From positions 1 to 9,910 of the forward strand of contig CACBGC010000029.1 of the NCBI GenBank assembly GCA_902538695.1: 9,910 nucleotides of DNA, read 5' to 3'. The position numbers and the translations under genes were made by a program. Below the pieces are notes generated by a model. That model was not told the DNA's origin, ran no database searches, and saw only the letters and a program-made list of their open reading frames with translations. Source of the DNA: an uncultured Synechococcaceae cyanobacterium (GTDB lineage: Bacteria; Cyanobacteriota; Cyanobacteriia; PCC-6307; Cyanobiaceae). This document shows positions 5,624 through 9,910 of this stretch, in pieces. How positions within the stretch are numbered: the first letter of the stretch is position 1; each line of letters begins with the position of its first letter.

Positions 5624-5968
5624 TTGTCAAAATCTTTTAAAAATAGTATTTCCCAAAATATATATTTAGGGTCTTTATTTATAAAAAGACAACAGGAACG
5701 GAATAATTTTGTATCATTGGTTTTTTTAATTATAAAAATTAGCTTTTCACTTTTAGCGATAATAAGCCTGCTTAAGCTTGGCTATAGTTCTAAAGTAAGG
5801 TTGACCAGATTAAGGGAAATTGAAGACTCATTTTTATACGAAAAATATAGATTTAATGTTTTAACAGATAAGTTTGATGATTTATTCTCTTCTGAAGGTG
5901 AGCAAAGATTTATGAAGGATCAGGATCAAATAATTTCTAGGGACATTATCAGAGTAATATGGCGTTGA
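5624..5968 (+). CDS. Conserved cyanobacterial small membrane protein, function unknown
   Basis: I do not know a function for this 114-residue protein. It starts at TTG 5624, the only plausible start in frame, with no obvious ribosome binding site. A polar basic N-terminus (residues 1-29) leads to one strong hydrophobic span (about 30-52), then a highly charged region (56-90) that is probably helical or coiled coil. The conserved-looking end has FMKDQDQIISRDIIRVIWR. The layout (short cytoplasmic tail, one span, coiled coil) resembles FtsB/DivIC/FtsL septum proteins. The ending recalls a family of cyanobacterial hypothetical proteins finishing in a QRxIVW-like motif; both links are from memory and unproven. 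It lies 85 nt after psaM and 54 nt before por on the same strand, so co-transcription with por is possible. Confidence 0.7.
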   Translation: MSKSFKNSISQNIYLGSLFIKRQQERNNFVSLVFLIIKISFSLLAIISLLKLGYSSKVRLTRLREIEDSFLYEKYRFNVLTDKFDDLFSSEGEQRFMKDQDQIISRDIIRVIWR

Positions 5969-6022
5969 TAAGGATGATCTTCAATCATTCTACTTTTCAT
6001 TTTTCTATTAACTTTTTTGCTG

Positions 6023-7027
6023 GTGAGTAAGAACATTAAGGGTTTGGTCCTAATAACAGGAACAACTTCAGGAGTTGGATTAAATACTCTAAAACCTCTA
6101 TTAAGATTTGGATGGGAGGTTGTAGCAGTTAATCGATCAAATAAAAGAGCTATAAAAATAGCTGAAGAATTATTGACAAAAGAGGAAATTAAAAATGTTC
6201 ACTTTATAGAAATAGATCTTTCTAACTTGGATGATGTGAGAAAAGGTTGCGATGAAATATTAGAAAGATTCAAGAAGCCAATAAATTCTCTTATTTGTAA
6301 TGCAGCAGTTTATAAACCAAGACTAAAGAGACCTGAAAGGTCTGCTCAGGGATTTGAAAACTCAATGGCAGTAAATCATTTTGGGCATTTTCTTATGATA
6401 AACCTTCTTATGGAAAATATTTTATCTTCTGAAAGAGAAATTGTTTTAAATGGCAAATCAACTGTATTCAAGCCAAGAATTACAGTATTAGGGACTGTTA
6501 CGGCTAATTATTCAGAACTTGGAGGAAGGATACCCATTCCTGCTCCAGCTGATTTGGGAGATTTATCTGGATTCAAAAATGGTTTTTTATCTCCAATAAG
6601 TATGGCGAATGGAAAGAAATTTAAACCTGGTAAGGCTTATAAGGATAGTAAACTTTGTAATATGGTAACTGTTCAGGAATTATCAAAAAGATATCCTGTA
6701 GAGAAGATTATTGTAAATTCTCTATATCCTGGATGTGTTGCTGATACAAAACTTTTTAGGGATACACCTTGGTTATTTAGATTCCTTTTCCCTATATTTC
6801 AAAAATTCATAACAAAAGGATATGTTTCACAAAGATTGGCAGGTGAGAGGGTCGCTAAAGTGGCAACTTATAAAGAATTTGCCAAACCATCAGTTCATTG
6901 GAGCTGGGGAAATCGTCAGAAAACTGGCAGAAAAGCTTTTTCTCAAAAGTTGTCAAAAAGAATAATTGATACTAAGACCTCTCAACAAACTTATGATTTA
7001 ACAAGCCAATTGGTTGGATCAAATTAG
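6023..7027 (+). CDS. por: Light-dependent protochlorophyllide oxidoreductase
   Basis: POR (also called pcr) reduces the C17-C18 double bond of protochlorophyllide to chlorophyllide using NADPH and absorbed light. The protein is 334 residues from GTG 6023; two more residues would be added from TTG 6017, and the choice is not certain. From the GTG start it shows the Rossmann motif TGTTSGVG (12-19), ICNAAVY (91-97), NHFGHFLMINLL, LGTVTANYSELGG with IPIPAPADLG, the catalytic pair Tyr206 and Lys210 in AYKDSKLCNM, and LYPGCVADT with the conserved Cys238. HWSWGNRQKTGRKAF near the C-terminus is typical of POR and separates it from other SDR proteins. Length is normal. It converges on chlL of the light-independent enzyme with 6 nt between stop codons, so no separate terminator fits there. 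Confidence 0.95.
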   Translation: MSKNIKGLVLITGTTSGVGLNTLKPLLRFGWEVVAVNRSNKRAIKIAEELLTKEEIKNVHFIEIDLSNLDDVRKGCDEILERFKKPINSLICNAAVYKPRLKRPERSAQGFENSMAVNHFGHFLMINLLMENILSSEREIVLNGKSTVFKPRITVLGTVTANYSELGGRIPIPAPADLGDLSGFKNGFLSPISMANGKKFKPGKAYKDSKLCNMVTVQELSKRYPVEKIIVNSLYPGCVADTKLFRDTPWLFRFLFPIFQKFITKGYVSQRLAGERVAKVATYKEFAKPSVHWSWGNRQKTGRKAFSQKLSKRIIDTKTSQQTYDLTSQLVGSN

Positions 7028-7033
7028 TGAAGG

Positions 7034-7921
7034 CTAATCAAATCCTAATAAATCAAAAATTTCTCTATCTTTAAGTGGATTACCTTCTAAAGGTTCTACG
7101 TTCTCAAGCATATTTTTGGCAAGAGATAAATATTCGTTTTGAACTTCAATAACATCTTCAGTTGGTTCCATTTCAAAAATGGTGCATTTTTTTAGTCTTG
7201 ATCTTCTAATGGCGTCTACATCTTTAAAGTGGGCCATAGTTTTTAAACCTGTTCTTTCATTGAATTTATCAATTTGATCAGTGTCTTTTGATCTATTTGC
7301 GACTACCCCACCTAATCTGACTTTATAATTTTTTGCTTTTGCTTTAATTGCAGAAACAATTCTATTCATTGCGAATATTGAATCGAAGTCATTAGCAGTG
7401 ACAATTAGACAATAATTTGCATGTTGTAATGGAGCTGCAAATCCTCCGCAAACCACGTCTCCTAGGACATCAAAAATAACAACATCAGTATCTTCTAATA
7501 AATGATGTTCTTTTAATAGTTTAACTGTCTGACCGGTTACATATCCCCCGCACCCAGTCCCAGCAGGAGGACCTCCACTTTCAACGCACATTACGCCATT
7601 AAAACCTTCAAACATGAAATCGGTTGGCCTCAATTCTTCGCTATGAAAATCCACCTCTTCGAGAATATCTATAACTGTAGGAACCATTTTGTGCGTCAAA
7701 GTGAAAGTGCTATCGTGTTTCGGATCACATCCAATTTGTAGAACCTTTTTACCTAATTTTGAGAATGCTGCAGAAAGGTTTGATGATGTAGTTGATTTTC
7801 CGATGCCTCCCTTCCCGTAGACGGCAATAACTAAAGCCCCTTCCTCAATATTTATTTTTGGATCTTGCTTTACTTGAACACTTCCTTCTCCATCAAGAGG
7901 TCTATTTATAGTACTTGTCAT
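7034..7921 (-). CDS. chlL: Light-independent protochlorophyllide reductase iron-sulfur ATP-binding protein ChlL
   Basis: ChlL is the nitrogenase Fe-protein-like reductase of DPOR. As a homodimer with one bridging 4Fe-4S cluster it passes electrons to ChlN-ChlB at the cost of ATP. The 295-residue protein has a P-loop YGKGGIGKSTTSSNLS (35-50), GCDPKHDST (64-72), and the cluster cysteines Cys124 (GTGCGGYVTG) and Cys158 (DVVCGGFAAP). The switch region DVLGDVVCGG matches nitrogenase NifH-type proteins. About 28 residues precede the first strand, a common extension in cyanobacterial ChlL. It is the last gene of a chlN-chlB-chlL run on the minus strand, but a 189-nt gap separates it from chlB, so it may have its own promoter. 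The cluster is oxygen sensitive in relatives. Confidence 0.97.
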   Translation of the reverse strand: MTSTINRPLDGEGSVQVKQDPKINIEEGALVIAVYGKGGIGKSTTSSNLSAAFSKLGKKVLQIGCDPKHDSTFTLTHKMVPTVIDILEEVDFHSEELRPTDFMFEGFNGVMCVESGGPPAGTGCGGYVTGQTVKLLKEHHLLEDTDVVIFDVLGDVVCGGFAAPLQHANYCLIVTANDFDSIFAMNRIVSAIKAKAKNYKVRLGGVVANRSKDTDQIDKFNERTGLKTMAHFKDVDAIRRSRLKKCTIFEMEPTEDVIEVQNEYLSLAKNMLENVEPLEGNPLKDREIFDLLGFD

Positions 7922-7970
7922 TTAAAGCTTAAAACACGATATTATTTATATTCTTGCAGCGCAAATACAC

Positions 7971-8028
7971 ATGAAATATGTTTCTAAACAAATATGTATT
8001 TAATTGTATTAAAAGTATGAAATATGTT
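7971..8028 (-). repeat. Three ACATATTT octamers upstream of chlL
   Basis: Read on the chlL strand, ACATATTT occurs at 8027-8020, 7997-7990 and 7981-7974. The outer two extend to an identical 12-mer, AACATATTTCAT (8028-8017 and 7982-7971), 46 nt apart. They lie about 50-110 nt before the chlL ATG, where regulator sites or promoter elements would sit. A TATAAA at 7950-7945 could serve as a -10 for chlL, but I see no good -35 at the right distance. In such AT-rich DNA a 12-nt repeat is suggestive rather than strong. Confidence 0.4.
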
Positions 8029-8065
8029 CTTATAACTGAATTTTTAGGATTAAATCTATTAGATT

Positions 8066-8083
8066 ATGAGTGAAAATACTCAT
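8066..8083. repeat. 6-bp inverted repeat between chlB and chlL
   Basis: ATGAGT (8066-8071) pairs perfectly with ACTCAT (8078-8083) around GAAAAT; one G-U and one A-U pair could extend the stem to 8064-8085. It lies 27 nt after the chlB stop on the chlB strand. It is followed there by AATCTAATAG rather than a U run, so a classical terminator is unlikely. An RNA processing or mRNA-stability element between chlB and chlL is possible. Confidence 0.35.
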
Positions 8084-8110
8084 GACTTAATTATATTTTA
8101 TTAGTAAAAA

Positions 8111-9682
8111 TTAACTGAAATATGCTTTTGCATCGTATAGAGTTTCATCGCTTATCTCTGGAATTCCTCTCAAGATTGCGTATTTTTCAGTATTTGTTTT
8201 AACTTTACCTCTTACAAAAAATGGGACTTTTGTTAATTCAGCTCTACCAGATTCTGTCCAGATAATTCCTTCTTTACTATTTTTTTCTTTATTCTCGTCA
8301 GAATTCAAAATGTCATTTGTGTTTGTCGCTGTGTGTCCTAAATGGCTTTGATGACCATCAACAAACTCAAAGTCATGTTTGAACATATCAATAAGATGCT
8401 CTTCTAAGCCCATCATTAGGGGATGTACCCAGTCATCAAAAATCACATTTGCTCCTTCCCATCCCATTTGAGGGCTATATCTTGCAGGAACATCTTGAAC
8501 ATGCATTGGAGTACTAATTACTGAGCATGGAATGCCGAGTCTTTTTGCACTATGCCTTTCCATCTGGGTTCCTAAAACTAGTTCAGGGGCCGCCTTTTTC
8601 ATAGCATCTTCCACTTCTAGATAATTGTTAGTTATCAGAGCTTCTACATTAAGATCTTTTGCAGTAGCTCTTACTTGCCTGGCCATCTCCCTGCTGTATG
8701 TTCCAAGACCCACTACTTCAAAGCCCAATTCTTCCTTAGCAATTTTGGCTGCTGCAATTGCATGTGTTCCATCACCAAAAATAAAAACTCTTTTACCAGT
8801 TAGATAATTTGAGTCAACTGATTTTGAGTACCAAGGAAGTTTTGATTTATTTTCTAATTCTTCTTTATTAGTTAAAGGAAGATCTAATTTATCATGAACT
8901 TCATTTATAAATTCAATTGTATTTTTTATTCCAATAGGAATAGTGTTTGTATATTCCATTCCAAAGTTCCGTTTAAGCCACTCACATGAAGCTTCAGCAA
9001 TTTCTTGATAAAGACAGATATTTATTTCAGCATCAATTAGTCTTTGAATATCATCAGGACTAGCACCTAATGGAGCAACTACGTTTGTATCTATACCTTG
9101 TTCTGAAAGTATGCGTTGGATTTCGATTACATCATCTCTGCATCTAAATCCTAGTAATGAAGGGCCAAGTATATTAACTTTTGGTCTCCTGCCTAACTCC
9201 CTCCACCTAAGGGGATTTATTTTGTCTGAAGAACTTACTTTTTCTTTTAAAAGGTTTCTTATTAGTTGATAAAAGGTTTCAGAGGCCCCCCAATTCTCTT
9301 TTTTACTATAAGCAGGTAATTCAAGATTCACAATCGGGATATCAAACCCCATCCCTTTCGCAAGTGCTCCAGGTTGGTCTTGGATAAGTTCTGCTGTACA
9401 ACTTTCTCCGACTAAAAGAGTTTTGGGTTTGAATCGTTCAACCGCTTCCTTAATATTTTTTTTCACTAATTCTGCTGTATCGCCTCCGAGGTCTCTAGCC
9501 TGAAAAGTTGTATAAGTTACTGGAGGCCTTTGCCCCCTCCTCTCGATCATTGTAAAGAGAAGATCTGCATATGTATCTCCTTGGGGGGCGTGAAGCACAT
9601 AATGAATGTCTTTCATTGACGAGGCAATTCTCATAGCACCAACATGTGGTGGTCCTTCATACGTCCAAAGAGTTAATTCCAT
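8111..9682 (-). CDS. chlB: Light-independent protochlorophyllide reductase subunit B
   Basis: ChlB pairs with ChlN as the NifK-like half of the DPOR catalytic heterotetramer, which binds protochlorophyllide and reduces it in the dark. The 523-residue protein starts MELTLWTYEGPPHVGAMR. HAPQGDTYADLLF carries Asp36, the unusual aspartate ligand that completes the 4Fe-4S cluster held by three ChlN cysteines. Further family segments are TLLVGESCTAELIQDQPG, ILGPSLLGFRCRDDVIEI, FGDGTHAIAAAKIA, LGTQMERHSAKRLGIPC and MGWEGANVIFDDWVHPLMMG. The C-terminal ~47 residues (from about 477, ending LYDAKAYFS) are the small PCP-reductase domain found in ChlB. A Ser/Asn/Lys-rich linker near 455-475 separates it from the core. 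The ATG lies 5 nt after the chlN stop, so the two are almost certainly co-translated; no distinct ribosome binding site is seen. Confidence 0.97.
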   Translation of the reverse strand: MELTLWTYEGPPHVGAMRIASSMKDIHYVLHAPQGDTYADLLFTMIERRGQRPPVTYTTFQARDLGGDTAELVKKNIKEAVERFKPKTLLVGESCTAELIQDQPGALAKGMGFDIPIVNLELPAYSKKENWGASETFYQLIRNLLKEKVSSSDKINPLRWRELGRRPKVNILGPSLLGFRCRDDVIEIQRILSEQGIDTNVVAPLGASPDDIQRLIDAEINICLYQEIAEASCEWLKRNFGMEYTNTIPIGIKNTIEFINEVHDKLDLPLTNKEELENKSKLPWYSKSVDSNYLTGKRVFIFGDGTHAIAAAKIAKEELGFEVVGLGTYSREMARQVRATAKDLNVEALITNNYLEVEDAMKKAAPELVLGTQMERHSAKRLGIPCSVISTPMHVQDVPARYSPQMGWEGANVIFDDWVHPLMMGLEEHLIDMFKHDFEFVDGHQSHLGHTATNTNDILNSDENKEKNSKEGIIWTESGRAELTKVPFFVRGKVKTNTEKYAILRGIPEISDETLYDAKAYFS

Positions 9683-9687
9683 AGTTT

Positions 9688-9910
9688 TTAATGAGTTACT
9701 AAAGTTTTTGAAGTAAGTATTTGATTTCTTTTTAAAGGTTTGGAGAAGAGACCAGCCAAATCTGCGGCTTGATCAATTCCATGAATTGGACTGAATACCA
9801 TTTCTATTGACCACTTAGTGCTAATCCCCTCCGCCTCAAGTGGGTTAGCTAAACCCATCCCACAAACTACTAAGTCTGGATTAGATTCTCTCACCCGATC
9901 TAATTGTTTT
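9688..9910 (-). CDS. chlN: Light-independent protochlorophyllide reductase subunit N, C-terminal end (partial)
   Basis: Only the last 73 residues are present; the gene continues past the right edge. The frame reads KQLDRVRESNPDLVVCGMG from the codon at 9909-9907, then LANPLEAEGISTKWSIEMVF, then PIHG, QAADLAGLFSKPL and a TAA at 9690-9688. These match the C-terminus of ChlN, the NifD-like subunit that supplies three cysteine cluster ligands, which would lie further upstream outside the window. The GTG at 9894-9892 is internal, since the conserved sequence continues before it. ChlN is upstream of chlB in the same transcription unit, with 5 nt between them. Confidence 0.95.
   Translation of the reverse strand, partial: KQLDRVRESNPDLVVCGMGLANPLEAEGISTKWSIEMVFSPIHGIDQAADLAGLFSKPLKRNQILTSKTLVTH

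Noticed and set aside
7971..8073. Two tiny plus-strand ORFs both beginning MKYV (10 and 18 codons from 7971 and 8017)
   Set aside because: Their shared start is the 12-bp repeat; there is no ribosome binding site and no similarity after four residues, so they are more likely by-products of the repeat.
8625..8807. Plus-strand 60-codon open frame
   Set aside because: It lies wholly antisense within chlB, in a conserved coding region, and has no family features.
1..9910. tRNA, rRNA, CRISPR, transposase or integration site
   Set aside because: Gaps between genes are all under about 190 nt, with no cloverleaf, repeat-spacer array, terminal inverted repeats or recombinase gene seen.

Overview
The window looks like chromosomal DNA from a marine picocyanobacterium, most likely a high-light-adapted Prochlorococcus. 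The evidence is the strongly A+T-rich sequence, very short intergenic gaps, cyanobacterium-specific genes (psaM, light-dependent and light-independent protochlorophyllide reductases, acyl-ACP reductase) and a gene order I recognise from that genus. I cannot assign a strain or clade from sequence alone. No mobile element, CRISPR array, tRNA or rRNA is visible.

Left edge (1-302): this part is anomalous. Reading the minus strand from about 300 down to 1 gives the last 87 codons of aar (acyl-ACP reductase), a 3-nt gap, and the first 11 codons of accA. From position 300 the plus strand continues accA from the HGDR motif onward, without its first ~90 codons. The same accA gene is therefore present as two non-overlapping pieces pointing in opposite directions and meeting at a sharp inverted junction near 296-302. 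An intact accA should be essential, so a chimeric read, amplification product or assembly join is more likely than a real inversion.

300-2649 (plus): the accA remainder, an overlapping short-chain dehydrogenase/reductase, and folE (GTP cyclohydrolase I, first step of the pterin pathway) behind a plausible extended -10 promoter. 2646-3317 (minus): trpF, converging on folE with a 4-nt overlap. 3358-4581 (plus): a site-2-type M50 membrane metalloprotease, divergent from trpF. 4604-5332 (minus): a lipoyl-pathway acyltransferase with LipM-like features, followed leftwards by the convergent protease gene.

5434-7027 (plus): psaM (a 34-residue photosystem I subunit), an uncharacterised 114-residue single-span membrane protein, and por (light-dependent protochlorophyllide oxidoreductase). 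7034-9910 (minus): chlL, chlB and the 3' end of chlN, which encode the nitrogenase-like light-independent protochlorophyllide reductase. The two enzymes that reduce protochlorophyllide are thus encoded tail-to-tail, 6 nt apart. The 189-nt chlL-chlB gap holds three copies of an ACATATTT octamer and a small hairpin that may matter for regulation or mRNA ends.

Most of the window is ordinary housekeeping and photosynthesis DNA. The inverted aar/accA junction is the strongest unexpected signal. The LipM-like cysteine in the acyltransferase, the altered motif in the protease and the unknown 114-residue protein are lesser leads. I found no evidence of an undescribed multi-gene system.
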